Assembly (NCBI RefSeq): GCF_000027225.1
Contig: NC_013892.1
Coordinates: forward strand, 1,302,001 to 1,366,000
Origin: Xenorhabdus bovienii SS-2004
GTDB taxonomy: Bacteria; Pseudomonadota; Gammaproteobacteria; Enterobacterales; Enterobacteriaceae
Direction of reading: 5' to 3'
DNA: 64,000 bases
Part shown: one piece after another, positions 1 through 10,469 of the stretch
How the letters are laid out: the number at the start of each line of letters is the position of its first letter
Position numbering within the stretch: the first letter of the stretch is position 1
Position numbers and translations under genes: made by a program
The notes under the pieces: model-generated
What the model was told of the DNA's origin: nothing
The model's database searches: none
The model's input: the letters and a program-made list of their open reading frames with translations, nothing else

Positions 1-223
1 ATATTATAACAATGGAGGTTATCCCGAAAAAAAATTTCTCTCTGGTAGGTATTAATATCTTGAATTTAAAGTAGTGACACACTATTACGGGATATGCTGG
101 GATAATATGGGATAGAGTAACTAAATGAAATATATAATAAATATGCTATTCACCCCGTTATCCCGTGAAAATATGTGTAGTGGTATAGAGATAACCAATC
201 GTAACGATTATGTTTCTTCGATT
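1..223. other. Intergenic sequence at window edge
   Basis: No credible coding sequence is seen. The stretch is AT-rich and has several related short words (TTATCCCG, GGGATA) at about 20-30, 90-115 and 160-170, possibly the edge of a repeat. It lies downstream of the first paralogue of the tandem array, so a terminator or the end of another gene may lie to the left of the window. Confidence 0.5.
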
Positions 224-292
224 CTCCGAGTTACCGGGTGAATTCATTAGCCCGGTAACTCGGAGAAGACAAGTGCAGCGCGTCAGTATCGT
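224..292. repeat. Palindromic spacer repeat, copy 1
   Basis: A perfect 15-bp stem (224-238 pairs with 251-265) with a 12-nt loop is followed by a conserved tail, GAAGACAAG then CGCGTCAGT. Two more copies lie at 3241 and 4032. The stem sequence differs between copies but pairing is kept. It sits just downstream of the first paralogue stop codon. It resembles a REP/MITE-like element; the family is not recognised. Confidence 0.7.
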
Positions 293-343
293 TCTAAATA
301 GCGAGTGTGAGAAATAATGTTCTCACACCCATCTGAGTTTACT

Positions 344-961
344 TTACTGATTTACCCACGGTGTGGCTATTGCTAAAGTGATCAAATATCGCTCTTCATC
401 AGGATGCCGATCATCTTTGAAACGCGCTATATTCAGCATGATCTGATACTTGTCACCTGCTTGCCAGAAGGTCATTCCGGTTCCTTTCATCTTACGAAGA
501 CTGTCATGCAATTCTGGTGTATTAACCAAGGAATGGTATCCTTTAGTGAGCTTCCAGCCCGTTTTGCGCCACTGATCTTGTAAATCTAATACAATCTTGA
601 TCGCATCGTTGTAGAGTAACGGCTCAATTTGTGGCGACATACGTACACTGTTGATTATTCCATCAGTATACCGCACAACAAAAAATCGTGCGGGAGGGGT
701 AACAAACCCATATTTCGGATCAGTAAAACGTAAACGCGCATCAGTTTTAGGTGTGTTGAACCCGATGTTATTAGGGTATTTGGGAGCAATATCTGCACTG
801 GATCGCTGCCACATTGCCTCGTAGGGTTCACCAATCACCAGCGCTATCTCTGGTTTATCGGAAAAGGAATGGTAAAGATAAACGCTAGCCAGACCAAGAA
901 CGATTAATAATGCGAAGATTAATCCAGAACGTCGCCGACCTATGCGTTGTAAAAGACTCAT
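344..961 (-). CDS. Membrane-anchored array protein, paralogue 1 (intact)
   Basis: This 205-residue protein of unrecognised family is the first of seven tandem relatives at 344-9606. What is seen: a basic N-terminus, one hydrophobic segment at about residues 13-31, then a soluble domain with conserved blocks EIALVIGEPYEAM, TDARLRF.DPKYGFVTPPARFF, IEPLLYxDAIKIVLDLQDQW and RFKDDRHPxEERYLITLAIA. The ATG follows a GAGGT ribosome site. The topology predicts an inner-membrane anchor with a periplasmic domain. Tandem divergent copies downstream of a larger unknown gene (9678-10382) resemble effector-immunity arrays such as those of type VI secretion. That role is inference; no known immunity family was recognised. 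Confidence 0.85.
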   Translation of the reverse strand: MSLLQRIGRRRSGLIFALLIVLGLASVYLYHSFSDKPEIALVIGEPYEAMWQRSSADIAPKYPNNIGFNTPKTDARLRFTDPKYGFVTPPARFFVVRYTDGIINSVRMSPQIEPLLYNDAIKIVLDLQDQWRKTGWKLTKGYHSLVNTPELHDSLRKMKGTGMTFWQAGDKYQIMLNIARFKDDRHPDEERYLITLAIATPWVNQ

Positions 962-1411
962 TTTATACCTCGTCCTGAAGCAATATCCTGAATAGTGGGT
1001 GTGAAAGATAATATTCTCACACCTATCTGAGATTACGTTATGGCTTTACCCACGGCTCGGCAATCTGCAATGTAATCAAATATCGTTCTTCGCTAGGATG
1101 CCGATCATCTTTGAAACGCGCCATATTCAGCATAGCCTGATATAGATCGCCTGCTTGCCAAAAGGTCATTCCAGTACCTTTCATACGGCGAAGGCTATCA
1201 TGCAATTCTGGTGTATTTACTAAAGGTTGGTATTCCCTGGTCAGCACCCACCCCGTTTTACGCCACTGATCTTGTAAATCCAGTACAATCTTGATCGCAT
1301 CGTCATAGAGTAGTGGTTCGATTTGTGGGGACATGCGCACGTTCTCGATGATTCCTTTATTATAGGAAACAGTAAAAAATCGGGTCATGTATTAAATGAT
1401 TAGATTAGGTA

Positions 1412-1855
1412 TTAAAAATAATGTTCACGTTCAATAAAGGTTCCTATCACTTTATCGTGCATTTCTTCCGATTTTGAATACCCAATGGTTTTTCTATTCA
1501 GCCTTTTGATTCGGGTACGATGCGTTAAATTCGTTCTCTCTATACGCTGAGTAAACGCCTTTCCAGTCAAGTGCTCTTCCTCGGGAAGTGGGTCATAAAC
1601 AACATAGTCATCCGTGCAGTAAAACCGAATAGTAAAGGAAGATAAGAGGGTAAGCAGCTTGTCTAACGTTTTTCGACTGCGATCGCCAAAAACATGAGCC
1701 ACTATTCGCTTCAGGCGGGGTTCCCAAGCATACCAAAGCCAGCGTTGGTTTTTCTTATTGCCGACAAACGACCATTGCTCGTCGATTTCACAGACAATCT
1801 GGATGCCACATTCCGCAAGGGGAAGTGTCGTTACGTTTCGGGGTCTGAGGTTTTT
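1412..1855 (-). CDS. insB: IS1 InsB' transposase part (made by -1 frameshift)
   Basis: This is the catalytic half of the IS1 transposase. The frame is open from the InsA overlap at about 1855 down to 1412 and includes PLAECGIQIVCEIDEQW, VGNKKNQRWLWYAW and HVFGDRS, typical of the IS1 DDE domain. In this family it is made as an InsA-InsB' fusion by -1 slippage on an A-run. Here an A5C run (plus-strand GGTTTTT at 1849-1855) near the end of insA puts the ribosome into this frame. No disabling mutation is seen. Confidence 0.85.
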   Translation of the reverse strand, partial: KNLRPRNVTTLPLAECGIQIVCEIDEQWSFVGNKKNQRWLWYAWEPRLKRIVAHVFGDRSRKTLDKLLTLLSSFTIRFYCTDDYVVYDPLPEEEHLTGKAFTQRIERTNLTHRTRIKRLNRKTIGYSKSEEMHDKVIGTFIEREHYF

Positions 1856-2106
1856 AATGTTTTCATGACGGTGGCGGTGGCGACTTTCAGGATCCGAGCG
1901 GTGTCACGAATTCCCCCGTTATTCATCGCGATATCGACAATCTGTTCTTTAACGCCGGGTTTGCAGGCCTGATAGGTATACGCCAACTGAAAGACCTTAC
2001 AGCAGCTATAACAGCGATAACGAGGATGTCCGCCATTTCCTTTCCCATGTCCTTTGACCTGTTCTGATTTGTGGCAATAACGGCAATAGACATCAACTTT
2101 GGCCAT
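1831..2106 (-). CDS. insA: IS1 InsA, DNA-binding/repressor protein
   Basis: This 91-residue protein has the zinc-finger-like pattern YCRYCHKSEQVKGHGKGN with a YRCYSCCKVFQL block, followed by the helix-turn-helix region VDIAMNNGGIRDTARIL. These are the usual InsA features. InsA alone binds the IS1 ends and represses transposition; fused to InsB' it becomes the transposase. The gene lies inside paralogue 2 in the same orientation. Confidence 0.92.
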   Translation of the reverse strand: MAKVDVYCRYCHKSEQVKGHGKGNGGHPRYRCYSCCKVFQLAYTYQACKPGVKEQIVDIAMNNGGIRDTARILKVATATVMKTLKTSDPET

Positions 2107-2526
2107 ACTTCATCCTTAAAAAGCCGGAAGCATATCACAGCAACTAACCATTTAATACATGACCAAAAATCGTGCAGGGGGGGTAATAAATCCGTATTTC
2201 GGATCGATAAAGCGTAAGCGTGCATCCGTTTTTGGGATTCTGAACCCGATGCTATTATCATAGGGTGGGCTAATTTTAGCACTGGAGCGCTGCCGCATCG
2301 CCTCATAAGGTTCGCCAATCACCAAGGCTATTTCGGCGGGTTCACGGGAATTAAAGGAATGGTAGAGATAGACGCCTGTCAGACTTAGAACAATTAATAA
2401 AGCGAAGGTTAAACCACTGCGTCGTTGGCCTATTCGTTGTAACAAACCCATTTTATATCTCGTCCTTAAGCAATAGCCTGAAAGAGGTGTGAGAAGATAA
2501 TATTCTCACACACCGTTGAGTTTGCG

Positions 2527-3147
2527 TTATTGATTTGCCCATGGCTTGGCTATCGCCAGCGTGATCAAATATCGCTCTTCATTAGGATGTCTGTCATCTT
2601 TAAAACGCCCTATGTCCAGTTTGATTTGGTACTGATCACCGACTTGCCAATAAGTCGCTTCAAAGCCTCTTAGGCTACGAAGTTGGGCACGTAATTCTGA
2701 TGTATTAGCCAAGGGTTGGTATCCTTTAGTAAGCATCCAACCCGTTTTGCGCCATTGATCTTGTAAATCCAATACAATCTTGATCGCATCGTCATAAAGT
2801 AACGGTTCGATTTGTGGAGACATGCGTACGCTATTGATTATTCCATCATCAAACATAACAGTAAAAAATCGGGCTGGAGGAGTCACAAATCCATATTTTG
2901 GGTCAGCAAAACGTAAACGTGCATCTGTTTTTGGGATGTTGTACCAAGCATGGCCTGGAATATGAGGATCAATAGCGGCACTAGATCGTTGTCGCATCTC
3001 ATCGTAAGGCTCACCGATCACTAAAGCTATCTCTGGGAAACGGGAATAAAAAGCATTATAGAGATAGATGATAGTCAGACCAAGAACAATGGGTAATACT
3101 ATGATTAGACTACCACGTCGTATATCTATGCGTTGTAATAGATTCAT
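2527..3147 (-). CDS. Membrane-anchored array protein, paralogue 3 (intact)
   Basis: This 206-residue relative of paralogue 1 has an N-terminal hydrophobic segment at about residues 12-32 and all conserved blocks (EIALVIGEPYDEM, IPKTDARLRFADPKYGFV, VRMSPQIEPLLYDDAIKI, RFKDDRHPNEERYL). The region after the anchor (about 40-60) and the block near residues 145-170 (SLRGFEATYWQVGDQYQ) differ most between copies, as expected if variation lies at a partner-binding face. The ATG follows a GAGGTG ribosome site. Function unknown. Confidence 0.85.
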   Translation of the reverse strand: MNLLQRIDIRRGSLIIVLPIVLGLTIIYLYNAFYSRFPEIALVIGEPYDEMRQRSSAAIDPHIPGHAWYNIPKTDARLRFADPKYGFVTPPARFFTVMFDDGIINSVRMSPQIEPLLYDDAIKIVLDLQDQWRKTGWMLTKGYQPLANTSELRAQLRSLRGFEATYWQVGDQYQIKLDIGRFKDDRHPNEERYLITLAIAKPWANQ

Positions 3148-3240
3148 TCTACACCTCGTCCTGAAGCAATAGCTTGTATCGTTTTTTCGATCACACTCCG
3201 TTTATTGTTATGTAGCAATTCATCAAAACGTTGCGCAGCG

Positions 3241-3307
3241 CTCCGATTGACCGGGGTAATGTATTAGCCCGGTCAATCGGAGAAGACAAGCGAAGCGCGT
3301 CAGTCTG
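3241..3307. repeat. Palindromic spacer repeat, copy 2
   Basis: A perfect 15-bp stem (3241-3255 with 3268-3282) is followed by the tail GAAGACAAGCGAAGCGCGTC. Compared with copy 1, stem positions 5-10 read GATTGA instead of GAGTTA, and the opposite arm changes to TCAATC instead of TAACTC. It lies just downstream of paralogue 4 (stop at 3300) and upstream of paralogue 3, and its tail overlaps the last codons of paralogue 4. Confidence 0.72.
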
Positions 3308-3935
3308 AATAATTCTTTACCCACGGCTCGGCAATCGCCAGCGTGATTAAATATCGTTCTTCGTCAGGGTGTCGGTCATCTTTAAAACGTGCCATAATCA
3401 ACATGATCTGATATTGTTCACCTGCTTGCCAATAAGTCACTTCAGAGCCTATTAAACTACGAAGTTTGGCACGTAATTCTGGTGTGTTAGCCAAGGCTGG
3501 GGACTCCCTAGCTAGAGTCAGAGTCCAACCCGCTTTACGCCACTGATCTTGTAAATCTAGCACAATTTTAATTGCATCGTCATAGAGTAGTGGTTCGATT
3601 TGTGGGGACATGCGCACGTTCTCGATGATTCCTTTATTATAGGAAACAGTAAAAAATCGTGCAGGGGGGGTAATAAATCCGTATTTCGGATCGGTAAAGC
3701 GCAAGCGTGCATCCGTTTTTGGGATTCTGAATCCGATGCTATTATCATAGGGTGGGCTAATTTTAGCACTGGAGCGTTGCCGCATCGCCTCGTAAGGTTC
3801 GCCAATCACCAGAGCTATCTCCGGGTCACGTGAATAAAAGGCATGATAGAGGTAGATAATCGTCAGACCAAAAACAATGGATAGTAGTATGATTAAACTA
3901 CCACGTCGTAGGCCTAAGCGTCGTAATAGATTCAA
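3300..3935 (-). CDS. Membrane-anchored array protein, paralogue 4 (TTG start)
   Basis: This 211-residue array member keeps the hydrophobic anchor, the EIALVIGEPYEAM block and the C-terminal RFKDDRHPDEERYL block. It ends in EPWVKNYSD, a C-terminus shared only with paralogue 5. The start codon is TTG, where other copies have ATG at the same place, preceded by a strong GGAGGTG ribosome site. The ATG-to-TTG change may lower expression. Its middle (SPPYDNSIGFRIPK) matches paralogues 2 and 6, so the array has mixed segments between copies. Confidence 0.82.
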   Translation of the reverse strand: MNLLRRLGLRRGSLIILLSIVFGLTIIYLYHAFYSRDPEIALVIGEPYEAMRQRSSAKISPPYDNSIGFRIPKTDARLRFTDPKYGFITPPARFFTVSYNKGIIENVRMSPQIEPLLYDDAIKIVLDLQDQWRKAGWTLTLARESPALANTPELRAKLRSLIGSEVTYWQAGEQYQIMLIMARFKDDRHPDEERYLITLAIAEPWVKNYSD

Positions 3936-4031
3936 TTTACACCTCCACCTGAAGCAATTGCTCGTATCGATTTTTCGACCGAATTCCGTTTACTATCACT
4001 GTATGATAACTCATTAAAATGTTGTGCCGCT

Positions 4032-4100
4032 CTCCGTATTATCGGATTAATGTATTAGTCCTGTAATACGGAGAAGACAAGCGCAACGCGTCTGTGTCAG
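4032..4100. repeat. Palindromic spacer repeat, copy 3
   Basis: The stem 4032-4046 pairs with 4059-4073 at 13 of 15 positions, one other being a possible G-T wobble. The tail GAAGACAAGCGCAACGCGTC follows. Stem positions 5-10 read GTATTA/TAATAC, a third variant that keeps pairing. It lies at the 3' end of paralogue 5, upstream of paralogue 4. Confidence 0.68.
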
Positions 4101-5411
4101 TCTGAATAATTCTTTATCCACGGCTCGGCAATCTGCAATGTGATCAAATAGCGCTCTTCATCAGGATGATCATCATCTTGGAAAAGCGCTATATTTAACA
4201 TTATCTGATACTGTTCACCTACTTGCCAAAAAGTTGTTCCAGCCCCCCCCTTTCATACTACGCAGTTGAGCACGCAATTCTGGAGTGTTGGCTAAAGCTG
4301 GGCGTTCTTGAGCTTTGGTAAGTACCCAACCCGCTTTGTGCCACTGATCTTGTAAATCCAACACAATTTTGATCGCATCATCGTAAAGTAATGGCTCGAT
4401 TTGTGGTGACATGCGTACGCTATTGATTATTCCATCATCAAACATAACAGTAAAAAATCGGGCTGGAGGGGTCACAAACCCATATTTGGGATCAGTAAAA
4501 CGCAAACGTGCATCCGTTTTTGGAGTGTTATACCAAGCGTGGCCAGGAATATGAGGATCAATAACAGCACTAGGCCGTGTCCCTTAATGTAAATCGGTAG
4601 TATTATCATCTAAACGGTTTTCAATATAGGAAAAGATGATGGCACGCTACGACATTCCTGATGAAGCATGGATATTGATAGAATCTTGTTTGCCCCTGGT
4701 TCATTCAGAACGGGCAGGACGTCCCTATGTTGAACACCGCCGTGTGATGAATGGGATGTTCTGGGTGCTATGTTCAGGGGCACCGTGGCGCGACTTACCG
4801 GAACGCTATGGGCCTTGGAAAACGGTCTATAACCGATTTAATCGTTGGTCAAAATCAGGCATTATCAACAAGATATTTAATCGTTTACTGTCCATTCTGG
4901 ATGAAAAAGGGTTGATTGACTGGGCTGAAATTTGCCTGGATGGCAGCAATATTCGCGCGAGTAAAGATGCCGCAGGCGCGAAAAAAAACATCCCGATATC
5001 GCTGACGATCATGCGCTGGGTCGCTCACGCGGTGGTTATGGCACCAAAATCCACCTGGCAACCGACCGAAAGGGATTTCCCCTCAACCTGATAGTGACCG
5101 CTGGGCAAGCTCATGAAAGTCAATCCGCCATTCCGTTGCTCGATGGCATTGGCGTCCAACGCAAAAATGGTTTCATGAAACGGCGCGGTAAAGCGGTACT
5201 GGCAGATAAAGGCTATTCGGGCGGAAAACTCCGTGGTTATCTGCGAAAATTGAGGATAAAGAGCATTATTCCTTATAAAATCAATGAAAAAGGTAGTACT
5301 GATGGTCGCACGCAATTTGATAAGCAGGCTTATCGTGACCGGAATGTGGTCGAACGCTGTTTCGGTTTTCTGAAAGGAAATCGGCGTATTGCAACCCGCT
5401 ATGAAAAATCT

Positions 5412-6752
5412 ATGGTCCCCACCTTTTTTGCAACACTGATTTTTGATTGATGTTGGCTTGCTTAAATCTATCCGGCGTCACTATGGGCAGGGATGCCCGC
5501 GCCTCGATGAGTTCCGCACCTGATAAGCCTAAAAAACCGCACGGCTTCAGAGAGCCATTTTTTATGTCAGGATTCCATCAGGTCGATAAGCCGTTCATGT
5601 CATCAATAATCAGTCTTCGCAAAACCAGATTGGGAACTGCTTTAATTAACGATTAACCTGCCAGTCAGACTGGCGTCGTCGTTACCTTTCGAACACAGTT
5701 TGCCGTGTTGTGATTGCCCAGGCTATCCGGGCTAATTTGTTGGCCAGCGCACAGGCCACAACATTTGAGTGTTTTCGCTCAAGCTGAGCCTTTACCCATT
5801 CAGCCAGCCTTCCTGACTGATAATCGATTCTCTGGATAAAGACTCTGGCGCACTGGACAAGTAACCGTCGCAGATTTTTGTCTCCGCGTTTACTTATCCC
5901 TAAAAGCGTATTTTTGCCACCCGTGCTGTACTGGCGTGGTACCAGACCGGTTGAAGCAGCAAAATCCCGGCTACAGCCATACTGCTTACCATCGCCCAGC
6001 TGCGATGATAAGACGCTGGCAGTTATCGGACCCACGCCCGGTATTGTCTGAAGACGCTGTCCTGTTTCATCACGTCTCAGCTCCTGCTCCAGTGCCGTCT
6101 CAAGCTCGGTGAGCTGTTCGACAAGATAAAGATAATGGGCATGTAAGCGCATCAGCAACTGTGCCAGATAGGGAGGAAGTTCGTTCTCTGCCAAGACGGT
6201 TGAAAGTCTTTTTATCACGGCGGTTCCGATCGGCATACTGATGCCAAATTCCAGTAAAAAAGCGTGCATCTGATTAGTGGTTTTAACCCTGTCTCTGACC
6301 AGTGATTCTCTGACCCGATGCAGGGCGCGCATAGCTTGTTGCGCCTCTGTTCGTGGTTGCACAAATCGCATGGAGGGACGAGATGCAGCTTCGCATATGG
6401 CTTCAGCATCCACAAAATCGTTCTTGTTGCTCTTTACAAAAGGACGAACAAATTGTGGAGAAATCAGCTTCGCTTCGTGACCAAAAGCAGCGATCCGGCG
6501 AGCCATAAAGTGAGCACCGGCGCAGGCTTCCATTACAACAGTCGCTGATGGCGATCCCGCTAAAAACTCCATCAGTCTGGCGCGGGTAAATTTTTTACGC
6601 AGCAGGGCCTTTCCTGATTTGTCCTGACAGTGAACGTGGAAAGAATGTTTGCCGAGATCAATACCAATAAGCGTAACGTTTTGCATGATGGTCTTCTCCT
6701 GAAAGAAACACCCTGCCAGCATACCGCTCACAGGGTGGTGGGGACCATCTTG
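5412..6752 (-). mobile_element. IS110-family (IS1111-type) element, copy 1
   Basis: The element runs between near-terminal inverted repeats ATGGTCCCCACC (5412) and GGTGGGGACCAT (ending about 6752). It encodes one DEDD transposase on the minus strand with a long 3' noncoding stretch (5412-5681). A close relative starts at 62926 with ATGGTCACCCTC; both follow the dinucleotide CT. The right boundary is assigned from the repeat and could shift by a few bases. Confidence 0.75.
5682..6686 (-). CDS. IS110-family (IS1111 group) transposase
   Basis: This 334-residue transposase starts at ATG 6686 after an AGGAGAA ribosome site. The N-terminal RuvC-like DEDD domain shows GIDLGKHSFHVHCQD, VVMEACAGAHF and KNDFVDAEAICEA. 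The C-terminal Tnp_20 domain shows TIPGVGPITASVLSSQLGD and STGLVPRQYSTGGKNTLLG, holding the conserved serine region. Its length fits the family. It sits inside the interrupted IS5 transposase and has no visible lesions. The transposase beginning at 63195 is a close paralogue. Confidence 0.92.
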   Translation of the reverse strand: MQNVTLIGIDLGKHSFHVHCQDKSGKALLRKKFTRARLMEFLAGSPSATVVMEACAGAHFMARRIAAFGHEAKLISPQFVRPFVKSNKNDFVDAEAICEAASRPSMRFVQPRTEAQQAMRALHRVRESLVRDRVKTTNQMHAFLLEFGISMPIGTAVIKRLSTVLAENELPPYLAQLLMRLHAHYLYLVEQLTELETALEQELRRDETGQRLQTIPGVGPITASVLSSQLGDGKQYGCSRDFAASTGLVPRQYSTGGKNTLLGISKRGDKNLRRLLVQCARVFIQRIDYQSGRLAEWVKAQLERKHSNVVACALANKLARIAWAITTRQTVFER

Positions 6753-7913
<1,161 letters not shown>

Positions 7914-8239
7914 GCCCGAAACTATTTATCCATGGTGAAATTAGGCTGTATTCGACTCTTTTACAAGCGGTTATATAATTAAGGGACACGACCTAGAACG
8001 TTGTCGCATTTCCTCATAAGGCTCACCGATCACCAAAGCTATTTCGGCGGGTTCGCGGGAATAAAAGGCATGGTAGAGATAAGCGGCGATTAAACTCAGA
8101 ATGATTAATAAAGCGAAGGTTAAACCACTCCGTCGTTGGCCTATTCGTTGTAACAGACTCATTTTATATCTCATCCTGAAGTAATATCCTGAATTGTGGG
8201 TGTGAGAAGATAATATTCTCACACCTACCTGAGATTACG

Positions 8240-8861
8240 TTATGGCTTTACCCACGGCTCGGCAATCTGCAATGTAATCAAATATCGTTCTTCGCTAGGA
8301 TGCCGATCATCTTTGAAACGCGCCATATTCAGCATAGCCTGATATAGATCGCCTGCTTGCCAAAAGGTCATTCCAGTGCCTTTCATTCGGCGAAGGCTAT
8401 CATGCAATTCTGGTGTATTTACTAAAGGTTGGTATTCTCTAGTCAGCACCCACCCCGTTTTGCGCCACTGATCTTGTAAATCCAGCACAATCTTGATCGC
8501 ATCGTCATAGAGTAACGGTTCGATTTGTGGAGACATGCGCACGTTCTCGATGATTCCTTTATTATAGGAAACAGTAAAAAAATCGTGCAGGGGGGGTAAT
8601 AAATCCGTATTTCGGATCGGTAAAGCGTAAGCGTGCATCCGTTTTTGGGATTCTGAACCCGATGCTATTATCATAGGGTGGGCTAATTTTAGCGCTGGAA
8701 CGTTGCCGCATCGCCTCGTAAGGTTCGCCAATCACCAAGGCTATCTCTGGTTCACGAGAATAAAAGACTTGGTAGAGATAAATGGTGACCAGACCTAGAA
8801 TGATTAATATCGCCAAGATTAGACCACTACGCCACTGACCTATACGTTGTAACAAGCTCAT
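8240..8861 (-). pseudogene. Array paralogue 6, poly-A frameshift
   Basis: The start and anchor at 8861 (QRIGQWRSGLILAILIIL) run in frame to TPPARFF near 8580. The frame is lost at a run of seven A (near 8575-8581) where paralogue 4 has six. The remaining domain (VSYNKGIIENVRMSPQ through QIAEPWVKP) is intact in another frame down to 8240. This is the only lesion, in a homopolymer, so a slippage on/off switch or a sequencing error are both possible. The C-terminal half is nearly identical to paralogue 2. Confidence 0.82.
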
Positions 8862-8970
8862 TCTACATTCGGTTGCTATCATGTAGCATCTCATCAAAAT
8901 TTGCCTTATATCCCTTGCCCCCATAGGGCAAGGAATTTACTGCGGTTTTCTCTAAATTGTAGAGACAAAT

Positions 8971-9606
8971 TTAAGGATTAAAATCTACCCACGGCTTGGC
9001 AATTGCCAACGTTATCAAATATCGTTCTTCGTTAGGATGTCGATCATCTTTGAAACGCCTTAAATTCAGCATGATTTGATACTTATCTCCAGCTTGCCAA
9101 TAGGTCGTTCCAGCACCGTTTTTCCTACGGCGAAGAGTATCATGCCATTCTGGTGTATCCGCTAAAGCAGGAAATCCCCTAGCTTGAGTAAGTACCCAAC
9201 CCGATTTGCGCCACTGGTTTTGTAAATTCAACACTATCTTAATTGTATCATCGTAAAGTAACGGCTCGATTTGTGGAGACATACGTACACTCTCAACTAT
9301 TCCTTTATTGTATGAAACAGTAAAAAACCGAGCGGTTGGTGTAACAAATCCATATTGTGGGTCAGTAAAGCGTAAACGCGCATCCGTTTTTGGGATATTG
9401 TACCAAATTTTGCCAGAAAGGTCGGGATCAATAGCGGCACTAGAGCGTTGTCGCATAGCCTCGTAAGGTTCACCAATCACCAAGGCTATCTCAGGTTCAC
9501 TGGAGTAGAAGAAATGATAGAGATAGATACCAGCCGATCCTAGAATGACAAACAACACTAAGATTAGACTACCGTGTCGCCAATCTATACGCTGTAAGAG
9601 ACTCAT
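8971..9606 (-). CDS. Membrane-anchored array protein, paralogue 7 (intact)
   Basis: This 211-residue protein starts at ATG 9606 with GGAGGTG upstream. The anchor is at about residues 12-31 (LILVLFVILGSAGIYLYHFF). The array blocks are all present (EIALVIGEPYEAM, TDARLRFTDPQYGFVTPTAR, VRMSPQIEPLLYDDTIKI, RFKDDRHPNEERYL). It is first in the transcription direction, about 70 bp downstream of the unknown gene at 9678-10382, and is among the most diverged copies. It may be the ancestral partner of that gene; this is inference. Confidence 0.85.
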   Translation of the reverse strand: MSLLQRIDWRHGSLILVLFVILGSAGIYLYHFFYSSEPEIALVIGEPYEAMRQRSSAAIDPDLSGKIWYNIPKTDARLRFTDPQYGFVTPTARFFTVSYNKGIVESVRMSPQIEPLLYDDTIKIVLNLQNQWRKSGWVLTQARGFPALADTPEWHDTLRRRKNGAGTTYWQAGDKYQIMLNLRRFKDDRHPNEERYLITLAIAKPWVDFNP

Positions 9607-9677
9607 TTTACACCTCCCCATGAGGCAATATCTTGTAGAGACTCATCGATCACAGATCGTTTACTACCGCGTAGAAG

Positions 9678-10382
9678 TTAATCAAAACGATCTGCTGCCT
9701 TAAGTACGAAAGGCATACGCTGATCTACATCGGCGAGATTAGCTACCTCATCGCTAAATTTTATAGTTCTTTTATTATCAATGAATTGGCATTGACTAGC
9801 CAACGTTAACTCAACAGGTTGTGCCACATTATCAGGTAAAAAGCCTGTGACATAGGAGAATTGGTTACCCCACAAGAACACTATTAATTGCTCGTCACTG
9901 TACATTGTGGTTTGCAATATATTGATTTGCTCGTGATAGGCGAGATGTACAACACCTTGAGCAATATTTCCTGCTTCTATCGCCTCAAAAGCGAGTAGAA
10001 TATCGTCATAGGGAAGGCCAAACTTCAAATTATTTTGTCCTATTGGCCACAATATTGGAAATTGGCTATTACCGTAGATATCTTGGCGTAAATTTAGGCA
10101 AGTTTTGAGGTCTTCCAATCCACGTTGCTTGTAGAAAGCATGAAGCTGGTATACATCCAAAAATAGCGTCGTATTTCCCAGTGCCATCTTTTCATACACA
10201 TAGTTGAATGAATACTGTGACAAACTTGATATTCCCTGAAGGCCGGGTACATAGGAAGATATTGATAATCTATTGTTTTTACTGGCTTGCCTTGCTTCTT
10301 CCACAGCTTGAGCAAAATTCTCAACTTTATTTTCTGCTTGTGCCTTCAGCTTTGGATGAAGAAAGTAAAATGGATTATCCAT
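9678..10382 (-). CDS. Unknown protein upstream of the paralogue array
   Basis: This protein of about 234 residues starts with DNPFYFLHPKLKAQAENK if ATG 10382 is used; the frame is open as far as 10490. It is mainly hydrophilic, without signal peptide or membrane segment. Visible features are FNYVYEKMALGNTTLF, DDILLAFEAIEAGNIAQGV and the C-terminal NLADVDQRMPFVLKAADRF. No clear ribosome site precedes 10382, and an IS66 remnant with an IS701 insertion lies directly upstream, so the 5' end may have been lost. Family not recognised. As first gene of the unit containing seven membrane paralogues it could be an effector or secretion-associated protein; that is speculation. Confidence 0.6.
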   Translation of the reverse strand: MDNPFYFLHPKLKAQAENKVENFAQAVEEARQASKNNRLSISSYVPGLQGISSLSQYSFNYVYEKMALGNTTLFLDVYQLHAFYKQRGLEDLKTCLNLRQDIYGNSQFPILWPIGQNNLKFGLPYDDILLAFEAIEAGNIAQGVVHLAYHEQINILQTTMYSDEQLIVFLWGNQFSYVTGFLPDNVAQPVELTLASQCQFIDNKRTIKFSDEVANLADVDQRMPFVLKAADRFD

Positions 10383-10469
10383 TGTGTTTTCTAGCTCACT
10401 TGCGCACGCGTCGGTTGGCATCATTATTAGCTTGTATCTGTTTATGCATATCATGACGACAGCATCTAG

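Larger units (their letters stand above)
1383..2164 (-). mobile_element. IS1-family insertion sequence, complete
   Basis: This 782-bp element has near-perfect terminal inverted repeats (GGTCATGTATTAAATG at both ends, then ATTAG or GTTAG). It is flanked by the 8-bp direct repeat AAAAATCG at 1375-1382 and 2165-2172. It encodes InsA and InsB' on the minus strand. Intact ends, a clear target duplication and open reading frames suggest a recent and possibly active copy. Confidence 0.93.
1038..2451 (-). pseudogene. Array paralogue 2, interrupted by IS1
   Basis: The N-terminal half (2451 down to 2165) carries the start, hydrophobic segment and EIALVIGEPYEAM block. The C-terminal half (1382 down to 1038) carries the VRMSPQIEPLLY and RFKDDRHP blocks and a normal stop. 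An IS1-family element sits between them at 1383-2164 and duplicates AAAAATCG. Removing the element and one duplication restores one continuous reading frame, so the insertion is the only visible lesion. The C-terminal half is nearly identical to that of paralogue 6, which suggests recent duplication or gene conversion. Confidence 0.9.
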
